Shown here: positions 11,801 through 18,423 of the stretch, piece by piece
Position numbering within the stretch: position 1 is the first letter of the stretch
Layout: each line of letters begins with the position of its first letter
Notes under the pieces: generated by a model
Database searches by the model: none
What the model was told of the DNA's origin: nothing
What the model saw: only the letters and a program-made list of their open reading frames with translations
Translations under genes and position numbers: made by a program
NCBI GenBank assembly: GCA_947496715.1
Contig: CANMDT010000019.1
Location: forward strand, 1-38,196
Direction: 5' to 3'
Length of the DNA: 38,196 bases
DNA from: Myxococcales bacterium
GTDB taxonomy: Bacteria; Myxococcota_A; Bradymonadia; REDH01

Positions 11801-14800
11801 TCGAACAGCGACCGCGCCGAGCTCCGCATCGACTTCGACCCTGTCTTCGACCAGGGCGATCTGCTCGGCAAGGTCTTCTGCGACACGGACGGCGACGGAC
11901 GGCAGCAGGAGGGCGAGTTCGGCATCTGGTCGGCCCGCCTCTTCCTCGATACGGGCAGCTATGTCGACGCCGACCGCGACGGCCGCTTCCACTTCGGCGA
12001 GATCCTCCCCGGTCTCCACCTCGTCAAGCTCGACACCGCCACGCTCCCGCTCGGCAGCAGCCTGACCACCGACGAGCGCCGCCTCTTCAACGTCACCCGC
12101 GGTACGCCGAGCGTGGTCAACTTTGGCGTTACCTGCGCCGAGAACTTCGTCGGCCCGACTGCCGTCGAGCCCGGCGAAGCCACCCGCGCCATGGCGGAGA
12201 AGATGGCGCAGGCCCGCTTCTTCCAGGTCGTTGCGACCACCAAGCCGCCGCGCGTCACCATCGATGGTCAGCCGCTCCCCACGCTCGACGCATCGCTCGC
12301 GCTCTCGCTCGGCCGCTCTCGCTCCGGACAGTCGGGTAGCAGCCGCGGCGATGGCGGCGCCATCATCGTCCGTTGGGACGACACCGTCATCGACACCGCC
12401 CTCAACTTCCGCCTCTCGAGCAGCAACGAAGCCAACCGCTGGGTCCTTGAGGTCGTCGAGTTGGAGACCGGCCTCGTCATCTGGCAGTCCTCCAAAGATG
12501 GCAAGCCGCCCGCGTCGCTCGACTGGGACGGCACCGACGGCAACGGCAACACGCTTCTCGCGGCGCGCCGCGCCTATGAGGCCCGCTTCCGCGTCTTCGA
12601 GGGCAACCGCCGCATGACCGAGGCCCCCGCGATGCCCTTCCTCGTCGCAGGTCAGTCCATCCGCTACCTCGTCGACCAGAAGTTCCAGGGCACCGTCTCC
12701 GGCAAGGGCCGCCTGCCCGAGGCCTTCCGCAAGATGGCCAAGGAGCTCGCACCCCGCCTGCTCTCCACCGCGCCCAACCCCATCCGTGTCGAGGTCCATC
12801 TGGACGACGATCCGGACAAGGAAGACGAGCAGGCGCAGTCCACCGCGATGGCGCAGAACATCGTGAAGTACCTGACCACCGACCTCAAGCTCCCCAAGGA
12901 CCGGGTCACCTTCGAGGCCTTCGGCGCCACCAAGCCCATCTACCCCAACATCGGCGACCGCCCCCGCGAGATCAACCGGCGCATCATGCTCCGGGTCCGC
13001 GACCCTGCGCCCGCCGCCGTCGAGGTCTCGCTCCCCGCCCGTCCCGCGCCCGTCGCCGAGGTGCTCGTCAACCGCCGCTCGGTCGCACGCGGTGCCGCCG
13101 CAGCCTTCACCGATAAGCTGCCCAAGCCGGTCGACGGCATCGTGGTGGTCACGCTCCGCGGAGACGACGGCTCGGTGCGCTCTTCCAGCGCCCGGGTCCG
13201 CGATCCCCTCGCCGCCGCCTCCATCGCGACGCCCGCCTTCCCGAGTGTCCCGCTCGAGGTCGACATGACCGCCGGCCGCATCAAGCTAGGCTCCTCCTCC
13301 GTCACCATCGACGGGCTGGGGCTCAAGATCGACGCTGCCGAGAAGACCGCTCTCCTCCGGGCGGGCAAGCTCGAGCCTGCCATCGCCGCCACGGTCTCCG
13401 GTATCCCGACCGAGGTCGCCTCCTGGCGCGCCGAAATCGCCGACGAGTTCGGCGACCTTGTCTACGAGAAGTCTGGTGACGGCGCGCCGTCGGCCACCTT
13501 CACCTGGGCCGGCGAGACCACCGTCGCAGGTGCATCGGTTGCCGTCGGCGAGTATGATCTCCGCCTCTTTGTGAAGCAGAAGAACGGCGCCCAGATCGCC
13601 TCCGCTCCGCTTCGCGTCGGCCTCTTCGATGCCAGCAGCCGGGCCTCTGCCCGCAAGGTTGCCGCGGCCGAGCCCGTTGCAGCGCAGGTCCGCGTCAACG
13701 GCAAGCGCCTCACAGGAACCACCAAGTTCACCTCCACCGTCGAGGCCGCCACCGGCATGACGGTCTGGGTCGACCTCCTCACGGCCAACAATGCCCGCGC
13801 GCTCGTACCCGTTGTGGTGCCCGCTGGCTTCGATGCCACCGTGAAGGGCGCCACCACGCTGGCCCCCTACGTCATCCAGGCAGTCACGCTCAGCGAGGGC
13901 AGCGGCGCCGAGGCTGTGCCGGCAGCACCCGCAGCAGCACCCGCTTCTCCGGCAGCACCCGCAGGAACGCCCGCACCCGCAGCGGCACCCGCAGCAGCAC
14001 CCGCAGCAGCACCCGCAGCAGCACCCGCAGCAGCACCCGCAGCAGCACCCGCAGCAGCACCCGCAGCAGCACCCGCAGCAGCGCCCGGAGCAGCGCCCGG
14101 AGCCAACCCCTTCGCACCCCTCCCCGGCGGCGCGTCGCTCCTGCTGCGGCCGCTCCAGCTCCCCACCTTCACCTTCCTGCCCGCCCCGCTTTCGGCGCAG
14201 GTCGGTGCGCTCACCACGCCGCCCGAGGCCTTCGACGAGCTCTCCGGCTTCTACTGGAACGCCTTCAACACGGCGCTCGACTCGGAGGAGGGCGCAGACC
14301 TCGCGGTGCTGCTCGCCAACTCACCGGCGAGCGACCTGCAGGTCGATCTGCCCGCTGAGGGGCTCATCGTCGAGAGCGAGCAGATCGTCGTTCGCGGCCG
14401 TACCGATCTTCGCAACACGCTGACGGTGAACGGTGTGCCGATCGTGCTCGACGAGACCGGTGCCTTCGAGATCGTCGTGCCCATCCCGGCCGGCGAGAGC
14501 ACGCTCCTCTTCGAGGCCACCGACGAGGCCGGCAACGTGGGTCGCCTCTCCTGGCCCGTGCGCGGCGCCACCTCGCGCTTCTTCGTCATGGCGCTCGCCG
14601 ACACCGCGCTCGGCACCACCGATGCCCGCATCGAGGGCAGCAACGAAGACAACGCCTTCACCACCGATGGCGGCATGCAGGTCTACGGACAGGGCCGCGT
14701 CTACCTCAAGGGCTACGTCCGGGGCAGCGAGCTCCTCGGCGACTTCGCCAAGCGGCTCGATGTCACCGCGCATGCCGACACCGGCAAGCGCAGCCAGTTT

Positions 14801-17392
14801 GAGTCCTTCGTCAACGAGGTCATCGAGCCCGAGCGCTCCTACCCCGTCTATGGCGACGGCTCCGAGGCGGTCGCCGATGTGAAGGGCCGCGGCAAGGTCT
14901 ACATCCTCGTCGAAGCCGACAAGAGCCGCGCCGTGCTCGGTAGCTTCCGCACCGGCATGAGCGGCCTCGAACTCTTCAAGTATGACCGTGCCCTCTACGG
15001 CGGCCAGCTCGTTGTCGACCACAAGACCGAGGTCACCCACACCGAGCTCCGCACCCATGCGGCCAGCGACGACCAGTCGCTCGTCCACACCTTCAACCTC
15101 CTCCGCGGCACCGGCGGCTCGGTCTACTACCTGCAGAACCGCGCCCTCCTCGAAGGCAGCGAGCGGGTCACGCTCGTGGTCCGCGACGCCACCTCGGGCG
15201 TCGAGCTCCTCCGCATCCCGCAGTCCCGGAACACGGACTACACCATCCGCTACGGCGAAGGTCGCATCGTCTTCCGTCGTCCGCTCCCCTCCGTGGTCGA
15301 CGACGCCACCGCCTTCAGCGGCTACCAGTCCACCCGCTCCACGCTCGTCGGCCATCCGCTCTATGTGGAGGTCTCCTACGACCACGAGAACGGCAGCTCT
15401 GCCGGCGACACCTCTGCCGGCGTCCAGGGTCGCGAGACCCTCTGGGACACGGTCACCGTGGGCGGCGGCCTGGTCCAGGAGAACCGCCTCTCCGGCCAGG
15501 ACTACAAGCTCTGGGGCGCCGAGCTCGGCATCGGCAAGACGCAGACGACACGCCTCGACCTCGAGTATGCCGAGAGTGAGGCACAGGACACCTCGACGAG
15601 CTACAGCGACGATGGCGGCCTCCGCTTCCGCCCGCTCCGGCTCGGCAGCAGCGACGACGCCTCCGGCAGCGCGATGACGGTGCGCGGTCGCTTCGAACTC
15701 GCCGATGTCATGGAGCTTGAACGCGACCGCGTCTGGAGCACCGAGGTCAGCTACCGCAACCAGGACCGCGGCTTCTTCTCCAACGGCTCGCTGCTGACGC
15801 AGGGCGAAGAGAAGACCGGCCTCGCCACCACCTGGCTCATCAACGAGCGGCACCAGCTCGGCATCAAGGCCGACAAGATCGACGCGCTTGTCGAGGACCT
15901 CACCACGGTGGACCTGAGCGACACCATCCAACTCTCGCACAGCACCACGACTGCGCAGTATGAGTTCAACGACGAAGGCGTCAGCATGCAGCTCGGCTAC
16001 GAGCACAACACCAACGATGACCCGCGCCTCACCGCCTCGACCTCGACCGACATCGCCAAGGCGGGGCTCGGCTTCAAGTTCAACGACGACTTCCGCGTCG
16101 GCGTCGAACAGGAGATCATCGTCGCCGGCGACGACACCCGCCTCATCCGAGGCGCCGACCTCTCCACCGAGACCCGCTTCGACGACCGTTTCATCTCGAC
16201 CATCTCGGCCGGCTACCAGCTCACCGATTCGACCGAGATCTCCGCCACCGAGCGCTTCCGCTACTCGGGTGAGAACGCTACCTCGCTCGGCCTCCGCACC
16301 GAGACCTCCGACAACACCGAGGTCTATGTGCAGCAGCGCATGACCAACTACCGCGACAACCACGGTGCAGCGACCAGCACCGTCGTCGGTGGCGAGCAGA
16401 AGTTCGGCGAGGATGCGGGCGGCCGTGCCTACACCGAGATCCAGAACAATGGCGGCATCGGCGTCGACCGGCAGTCGGCGCTCGTCGGCCTTGGCCGCAC
16501 CTGGAAGGTCACCGACAACATCTCGCTCGACCTCGCCTACGAGCGGAGCCAGACGCTCATCGGTCGCGCCAACGAGAGCGACCATACCCGCGACGCAGGC
16601 AGCATCGGCTGGCAGTGGAAGAAGGGCGACGACCTCACGCTCAATGGTCTCGCCGAGCTCCGCCTCGAGAGCGCTTCGCTGGGCTACACGGGCGCCACGC
16701 CCTGCCTTGCGACCGCCACCGGGAGCAACCCCTCCAACTGCCGCGACGCGGTCTCCGCGCTCGGTGATCGCCAGCAGCTCACGCTCATGAACACGGCGAC
16801 CTACAAGCTCGATCAGGACTGGACCCTCTTCGGCCGCTTTGACCTGGTCACCACCGAGAACACCACGCTGCATCTGGAGGAGTCGCGCGATGTAGAGACC
16901 GGTGTCGGCGCAGCCTACCGCCCCGTCGACACCGACTGGCTCAACCTGCTCTTCCGCTACACCTACCTCGACGAGATTGCGCCCTACGGGCTGGAGCTCG
17001 GCATGCAGTCGCGGGAGTCGAGCCATGTCTTCAGCGTCTCGCCCATCCTCGAGCTTCCGTGGAACCTGCAGTTCGTGGAGAAGGTGGCGCTGCGCAACAT
17101 CCACCTCGAGGTCGAAGATATGCCCGAGGCCGACAACACGATGACGCTCTGGGTGAACCGGCTGAACTACCACATCGTCGAGAAGTGGGACGCGGGCGTA
17201 GAGTACCGGCTGCTCCACCAGAGCCTGACGAAGGACTGGCAGCAGGGCACGCTGCTGGAGCTCAACTACATCATCGCCACCTATGTGCGGCTCGGTGTCG
17301 GCTACAACTTCACCAAGTTCGCCGAGGATGAGCTGGGCGACTTCAACCGCGACAGCAGCGGTGTCTTCTTCCGGGTGACGGCGCAGTACTAG
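2861..17392 (+). CDS. Giant DUF11-repeat / OmpA-like / outer-membrane beta-barrel surface protein
   Basis: This is a protein of about 4843 residues (numbered from Met at 2861). The order is as follows. Residues 1-30 are a Sec signal peptide (hydrophobic ALAIVLFVAGLVPAQANA). Residues 43-370 are a beta-rich module with Cys pairs and motifs seen at the N-terminus of other DUF11 proteins (FFGAWSMVTIW, SLFDGF, NPANNAFNSTI). Residues 377-2590 hold 16 DUF11-type repeats averaging 140 aa, each with a DLNGG...EPGD start. Next come an SdrD-B-like module (~2600-2700), a 17th DUF11-like copy (~2840-2990), a second SdrD-B-like module with DTDGDG (~3000-3090), a FlgD-like Ig fold (~3200-3250), an OmpA C-terminal-like domain ending EINRRIMLRV (~3277-3382), a Pro-Ala linker (~3690-3750), a Big-like domain (~3825-3900) and a C-terminal beta-barrel (~3905-4843) ending FFRVTAQY. 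The role is inferred: an outer-membrane-anchored fibre or adhesin with a peptidoglycan contact. ATG 2741, behind GAGGGG, would add 40 Arg-rich residues. Confidence 0.85.
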   Translation: MRSNFSLRSHSPPHVLLRALAIVLFVAGLVPAQANAVVAGARPAAFQNYSVFGDYNVIGNTMMSNTASSPLVNSVLLTSSSSDVSGVPTSAAIEGAYLFWTGSTDPAVGTDQSVSLQLANGRTATVNADTCRTLSVDVGGGTVDYFYCRADVSALLTANPGAAGGPNGRYTVSGLSALRGQLNGGGTCINPNCQAFFGAWSMVTIWSSASETTLRDVSLFDGFRAVDETNASAGIDTYSLTGFTVASPPNARFTVFALEGDAVLGVPPQDVDGTAPCTTCFDYIKFNGTKLSNASNPANNAFNSTIPTGSVLGVDIDTYDVSSLVTAGATSAAIEIGSGDGNTATGQNNGSGGGELFIVGFNIISVNRAAPSFRTSTTRKSVVPTTAAPGDILFYTIDVTNDGSANGTNVIVRDTIPANTTYIAGSTLLDDVLVPDVSGRSAIVGGLNVGTIPPTGDNSRRITFRVQVNAGVTSGTLINNSANISAAELTEVQPTNTVTTTITSPAVRTPTKTFLDLNGGQVEPGDAITYTVSILKDATQSVTGLVFQDDITPFANLLTVSAGGFTDESLLAGGTNGTGLVKISGISSPIGSDRVTLSFTVRIKTVADLIAAGVTSAAIDGLLISNQGQITAPFLSSPKLTDDPTTAAAIDATNFSLSAAVNFDNTSTFKTITDLNGGFALPGDAVQYVISVRNDGSVAGEIDITDDLPANLTGASLAAAVAGVTLRPAPVGANGTGRIEAFGLSVAADSTVTIRINATIAAAAPNGASLRNTAQLTVIDFPDQSQALQSQELLVTSGPDFTNATKAVSGGTGGFEPGDVATFTITATNNGVTAGANVVVTDLIDSRFTAITPANGGTYNAATRTITWNVGAVALGASFTVGFTARIAVTVPNGTTISNQASITATGLTAPVLTDDPATVATDDPTTLLVQAVPALTLTKSVTDLNGGAFEPGDTVRYTLALNNAGRAAATGVIIRDPLPAATFTGISASSGGTLAGTAVTWNATTTPALASVDPGETVTLTLDATLLATVVDGSTVSNQAALTGAPAQTLSSDDPTTTAAADPTTFTINASAELSVAEKSFVDANGGEPQPGDTITWTIRLVNTGSGPARDVVITDIVDASLTNVNAAPEGFFDTATRTISWTLADTIAAGAERTVAFTSVIRTGLADGTVISNQATIESPDLTAAVVTDDPATATAADATRLIVVSQPDFATSTKGVVSVSGAADFEPGDEVLYTITVTNTGTENAANVTVRDAVDTASLTSLVIGNGGTQSGSTITWTIPALAVGASTQVGFRATIAFPLADGTIVSNQAFISNADVAATPTDDPTTADPADPTVFTVVSRPDLSFSTKSFVDANGLPAVPGDAIDYLIVIINNGSAPATNVVVTDLINANFATVEPGSGVFNTATRTLRWDATTVPALASVGVGEAAAVRLTFRGILATAIDNATVISNQAQFASDQGNFLSDDPTTAATGDTTNFQIVSGADFGSSIKLVSAPGPLGYRPGDTVTYSIRVSNTGTAAARSAVVTDSLPANLTFVSATQGGLLRGGVVTWNGTTTPSLNSVAVGGAVDLQVVAQINANLANGTIIANQAQLTATSFAAPQPTDDPTTTPADDATAFTVTSSANLSTSTKAVLDEDGDGIFEPGDTVLYSIVVTNTGDAPAANVVVRDPVAIASLDNITVLNGGTFATNTITWSGATTPALASVAAGPAGAVTVRFRARIKAGTVNATAIANQAFIAAAGTAEVPTDDAANGLGDDNATIFNVVAQPRLDTATKVVTDLNGGAVQEGDTVEYTITIANTGTEPAQGVVVRDPIPTQLTDVTVVGGTLVGSAAVWTVGTLAPGVSRTFILRATIRPGLTDGTVISNQAFVEVTGFAPEVTDNPVTPTANDATTIIVDAFGDLSGSDKVVEDLNGGFIEPGDTLRYTITVRNGGLAAAERVVVTDALPAALAAGAVASSGGRIAAGTVTWNAATTPALASIAVGAQVQLTVQVTVPDTAVSGTIYSNQASLTDASGRTAVTDDPATAAIDDATLVTVFFPELALATKSVVDLNGEDVEPLDRLEYTIAFGAGTGPALTNVLVTDALDGLLTDIVVGQGGTFNEATRTVSWSAATTSALGRVNTGASVALTFQATIAANAPDAALILNQAILASVEVPSGTLSDDPSTAEADDATAVLIVAPPTTDLGAITKVATDLNGGLLEPGDRVAYLVTIPNAGPGRSIGGLLIDPSPEYGALVAGSVQINGVAIADGAALLATGLPLPTIEPAAQATVAFEVTVSADAPRGGLLSNSALVSDRTGVVWRSDDPATPEFDDPTDLVIGEGVDLSRTIKAFTLQDTDGDGQADVGEGVHYVIGLINRGNIAATNLVLSDLLPANLGYVAGSLKLDTVSATDAADGDFGSVVDADLEVTVGRLEAGDTRAIEFDATILAGPTVVNQASINSDQVRLLTDDDGNPANGVAPTVVIVGAPLQDGALRKTVSDANGGLVEPGDTLVYTINWRASGSKVLSVAVTDSLTGPAVYGAVLTSDADTLVTLGLPASSITFPGLQAREERTVVYAVQVGADAQVGDLVCNRLAAEAVTTPDPVCVTVGGQIGVASVSGTLFYEPGETDGLFSEGDEVLPGYVAELEPRAGGTGVIRRAVADADGKFDFGSVPAGSYSIGVFAEGGSAVGTGRVGDRDLDLANGGSSVDGLAASPMGVLYGAKTLAPASGQQIFLYYADDEPDSLLAGRKIDPALLGHPSQQGQRIGARGFYRFDPPQGHLYRIEVATAGTGTAFPSELFPPVQQALVVGSPVQVVTGSDPATLDDASRRYHTLLDWRSDEGAVTRNHLPLDPSDSRIELTKRADRVSAYVGGIVTYTLRVINRSNTDITYAPALRQGGGILHDTPPAGFRLVARSPHWTLRRADGRVVETAEASVTGERLLDFGRKASDGLQAPFDLPAGGELELKYQMVIGSSIEPGRIYKNEAVFRSGDGATALSNSDRAELRIDFDPVFDQGDLLGKVFCDTDGDGRQQEGEFGIWSARLFLDTGSYVDADRDGRFHFGEILPGLHLVKLDTATLPLGSSLTTDERRLFNVTRGTPSVVNFGVTCAENFVGPTAVEPGEATRAMAEKMAQARFFQVVATTKPPRVTIDGQPLPTLDASLALSLGRSRSGQSGSSRGDGGAIIVRWDDTVIDTALNFRLSSSNEANRWVLEVVELETGLVIWQSSKDGKPPASLDWDGTDGNGNTLLAARRAYEARFRVFEGNRRMTEAPAMPFLVAGQSIRYLVDQKFQGTVSGKGRLPEAFRKMAKELAPRLLSTAPNPIRVEVHLDDDPDKEDEQAQSTAMAQNIVKYLTTDLKLPKDRVTFEAFGATKPIYPNIGDRPREINRRIMLRVRDPAPAAVEVSLPARPAPVAEVLVNRRSVARGAAAAFTDKLPKPVDGIVVVTLRGDDGSVRSSSARVRDPLAAASIATPAFPSVPLEVDMTAGRIKLGSSSVTIDGLGLKIDAAEKTALLRAGKLEPAIAATVSGIPTEVASWRAEIADEFGDLVYEKSGDGAPSATFTWAGETTVAGASVAVGEYDLRLFVKQKNGAQIASAPLRVGLFDASSRASARKVAAAEPVAAQVRVNGKRLTGTTKFTSTVEAATGMTVWVDLLTANNARALVPVVVPAGFDATVKGATTLAPYVIQAVTLSEGSGAEAVPAAPAAAPASPAAPAGTPAPAAAPAAAPAAAPAAAPAAAPAAAPAAAPAAAPAAAPGAAPGANPFAPLPGGASLLLRPLQLPTFTFLPAPLSAQVGALTTPPEAFDELSGFYWNAFNTALDSEEGADLAVLLANSPASDLQVDLPAEGLIVESEQIVVRGRTDLRNTLTVNGVPIVLDETGAFEIVVPIPAGESTLLFEATDEAGNVGRLSWPVRGATSRFFVMALADTALGTTDARIEGSNEDNAFTTDGGMQVYGQGRVYLKGYVRGSELLGDFAKRLDVTAHADTGKRSQFESFVNEVIEPERSYPVYGDGSEAVADVKGRGKVYILVEADKSRAVLGSFRTGMSGLELFKYDRALYGGQLVVDHKTEVTHTELRTHAASDDQSLVHTFNLLRGTGGSVYYLQNRALLEGSERVTLVVRDATSGVELLRIPQSRNTDYTIRYGEGRIVFRRPLPSVVDDATAFSGYQSTRSTLVGHPLYVEVSYDHENGSSAGDTSAGVQGRETLWDTVTVGGGLVQENRLSGQDYKLWGAELGIGKTQTTRLDLEYAESEAQDTSTSYSDDGGLRFRPLRLGSSDDASGSAMTVRGRFELADVMELERDRVWSTEVSYRNQDRGFFSNGSLLTQGEEKTGLATTWLINERHQLGIKADKIDALVEDLTTVDLSDTIQLSHSTTTAQYEFNDEGVSMQLGYEHNTNDDPRLTASTSTDIAKAGLGFKFNDDFRVGVEQEIIVAGDDTRLIRGADLSTETRFDDRFISTISAGYQLTDSTEISATERFRYSGENATSLGLRTETSDNTEVYVQQRMTNYRDNHGAATSTVVGGEQKFGEDAGGRAYTEIQNNGGIGVDRQSALVGLGRTWKVTDNISLDLAYERSQTLIGRANESDHTRDAGSIGWQWKKGDDLTLNGLAELRLESASLGYTGATPCLATATGSNPSNCRDAVSALGDRQQLTLMNTATYKLDQDWTLFGRFDLVTTENTTLHLEESRDVETGVGAAYRPVDTDWLNLLFRYTYLDEIAPYGLELGMQSRESSHVFSVSPILELPWNLQFVEKVALRNIHLEVEDMPEADNTMTLWVNRLNYHIVEKWDAGVEYRLLHQSLTKDWQQGTLLELNYIIATYVRLGVGYNFTKFAEDELGDFNRDSSGVFFRVTAQY
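3990..10640 (+). repeat. Sixteen divergent DUF11-type protein repeats
   Basis: The (E)PGD-type landmark recurs at nucleotides 4031, 4436, 4910, 5315, 5720, 6140, 6554, 6956, 7379, 7802, 8231, 8627, 9044 and 9476, then as GEG near 9905 and PGD near 10334. The mean period is about 420 bp. Each unit reads (T/S)K-x-x-x-DLNGG-x-x-EPGD, then a Y-(T/x)-I-x-V-x-N strand, a V-x-D-x-(L/I)-P strand, ISNQA, and an acidic linker of the DDPTT type. Units are diverged in DNA, so this is old duplication held by protein selection and not recent slippage. Confidence 0.85.
13976..14095 (+). repeat. 12-bp in-frame repeat coding a Pro-Ala linker
   Basis: GCAGCACCCGCA-type units repeat about nine times and encode (AAAP)n inside the giant gene, between Ig-like modules and the domain preceding the barrel. 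A rigid, extended linker that spaces the OmpA-like part from the barrel is the natural reading. Confidence 0.85.
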
Positions 17393-17414
17393 TACTGCCA
17401 CGGGAACTGTTTCG

Positions 17415-17467
17415 TCGGGCCGTCCGTCCGCCTCGCAGGGGGTGGCTGGGCGGCCCGAGGCGTTTTT
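17415..17467 (+). terminator. Probable intrinsic terminator after the giant gene
   Basis: Perfect 8-bp outer arms TCGGGCCG (17415-17422) and CGGCCCGA (17451-17458) continue inward with mostly paired bases to a loop near 17433-17440. GGCG and TTTTT (17463-17467) follow. The stem begins 22 bp after the TAG stop. It would separate the surface block from the dcw promoter. Confidence 0.65.
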
Positions 17468-17609
17468 GGCTGCCTGTGGGGCCTGCGCGGGGTTTCGAAG
17501 ATCGACGCCGGGGGTCGCCATGAGACGAGGTCGCGCATTTTGTGGGCTGAAGATCCACTTTTTGCCACTCTGCGATCTTCCGGGTCAACCATTCGCCAAT
17601 CCATTGAAG

Positions 17610-17669
17610 TTTATGCAGGTTCTCTGTGCTTCTCCCGCAGTTCCACAGGTTCTCCACAGTTCTCCCCAG
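17610..17669 (+). promoter_or_regulatory. Six 10-bp-phased repeats upstream of mraZ
   Basis: Six consecutive 10-bp units read TTTATGCAGG, TTCTCTGTGC, TTCTCCCGCA, GTTCCACAGG, TTCTCCACAG and TTCTCCCCAG; a rough consensus is TTCTCCnCAG. The helical phasing suggests a protein binding side by side on one DNA face. On the - strand the same units read TGGGG, TGTGG, TGTGG and GCGGG at 9-11 bp spacing, resembling inverted MraZ boxes. TTCTCCACA (17650-17658) also differs from a DnaA box (TTATCCACA) by one base. The binding protein is not known from sequence. Confidence 0.5.
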
Positions 17670-17795
17670 CCGGCCGGTCGATGTGGAGAGAGCAGTCGAA
17701 AGCGGCCACCTTTCGGACTGTTGGGGGCGAGAAGATGCCGCAAGTTGTTGTGGATTGGTTGGTTTCATTCGACTGCGCGCAAGGTTGGATCGTGA

Positions 17796-17825
17796 TTGAC
17801 AACCTGCCGGAAAGGAGAGGATAAG
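17796..17825 (+). promoter_or_regulatory. Probable sigma-70-type promoter of the dcw operon
   Basis: TTGACA (17796-17801) is a perfect -35 box. After an 18-bp spacer, GATAAG (17820-17825) matches the -10 consensus at four of six positions. Transcription would start near 17832, inside the GTGG boxes, so MraZ bound there could block initiation or early elongation. Confidence 0.6.
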
Positions 17826-17849
17826 TGGCGGTCAGTGGGATTTTGTGGA
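17825..17849 (+). promoter_or_regulatory. Probable MraZ operator: three GTGG boxes at 10-bp spacing
   Basis: GTGGC (17825-17829), GTGGG (17835-17839) and GTGGA (17845-17849) are each separated by 5 nt. Known MraZ proteins bind direct repeats of short GTG/TGGG-type boxes with 5-nt spacers just upstream of their own gene. Here the boxes lie between the -10 element and the mraZ ribosome binding site (AGAGG, 17861-17865), which fits autorepression of the cluster. Confidence 0.75.
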
Positions 17850-17871
17850 TCCACACCTGCAGAGGCTTTTC

Positions 17872-18423
17872 ATGCGGCTTTACGGCACCGAACAGACGAC
17901 GATGGACGACAAGGGCCGCACAGCCTTTCCGACCCGTTTCCGCGACGCCGTGCAGAAGATCTACGAGGCGAACGGGCTGGTGGGCGCCCCTCCGACGCTG
18001 ATGCTGGTGCCCTGGTTCGATGATGGCTGTCTGCGGGCCTACCCGCTGCCTGTCTTCGAGCGGAAGGTGGCGCAGTTTGAGCAGGCGCTGGCGAATGAGA
18101 GCGCCTTTGAGCGCGGCCGCAACGAGAGCTGGCTGGTGCGCGCCCTCTATGGCGACGCGCGCGAGATTACGCCCGATGGTGCAGGGCGTGTGCTGCTGGT
18201 CGCCGAGATCCGCGAGCCGGCCCGCTTGGAGCGCGAGGTGATGTGGAAGGGGCTGCTCGACTGCATCGAGATCTGGAACCCGCAGATCTACCGTGAGGCG
18301 ATGTCGCTGCATGCGCCGACGGCGCGCGGTGTGCTTGCGAGCTACGGCCCCCCGCCGGGTCCTGCTGCCATGGCCCCTGTGGGGCCCGCCTCTCCTTCGA
18401 CCGGGAGCGGTGAAGGACCATGA
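17872..18423 (+). CDS. mraZ: Transcriptional regulator MraZ
   Basis: MraZ is a DNA-binding protein with two SpoVT/AbrB-like halves. It normally forms a ring and represses the dcw promoter. The first half carries DDKGRTAFPTRFRDAV (residues about 11-26), the family's DxKGR signature. The second has GAGRVLLVAEIREPARL and GLLDCIEIWNPQIY, matching the EIW motif. ATG 17872 is chosen because AGAGG ends 6 nt before it and because family members begin a few residues before the DxKGR stretch. An upstream GTG at 17845 would lie within the operator. The product is 183 residues, some 30-40 longer than usual, owing to a Pro/Gly/Ala-rich C-terminal tail after residue 155. Its stop overlaps the rsmH start (ATGA). 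Confidence 0.92.
   Translation: MRLYGTEQTTMDDKGRTAFPTRFRDAVQKIYEANGLVGAPPTLMLVPWFDDGCLRAYPLPVFERKVAQFEQALANESAFERGRNESWLVRALYGDAREITPDGAGRVLLVAEIREPARLEREVMWKGLLDCIEIWNPQIYREAMSLHAPTARGVLASYGPPPGPAAMAPVGPASPSTGSGEGP

Noticed and set aside
7433-17521. Very long - strand open frames (7433-9916, 9980-12799, 14321-17521) opposite the giant gene
   Set aside because: High-GC codon use leaves few stops on the opposite strand. The + strand frame has recognisable domains, while the antisense translations show only Asp/Glu/Gly/Arg-rich composition and no motifs.
17442-17824. Small open frames in the mraZ leader (for example 17442-17795 and 17540-17824)
   Set aside because: They cross the terminator, the repeats and the promoter, have no recognisable motif, and lie in sequence better explained as regulatory.
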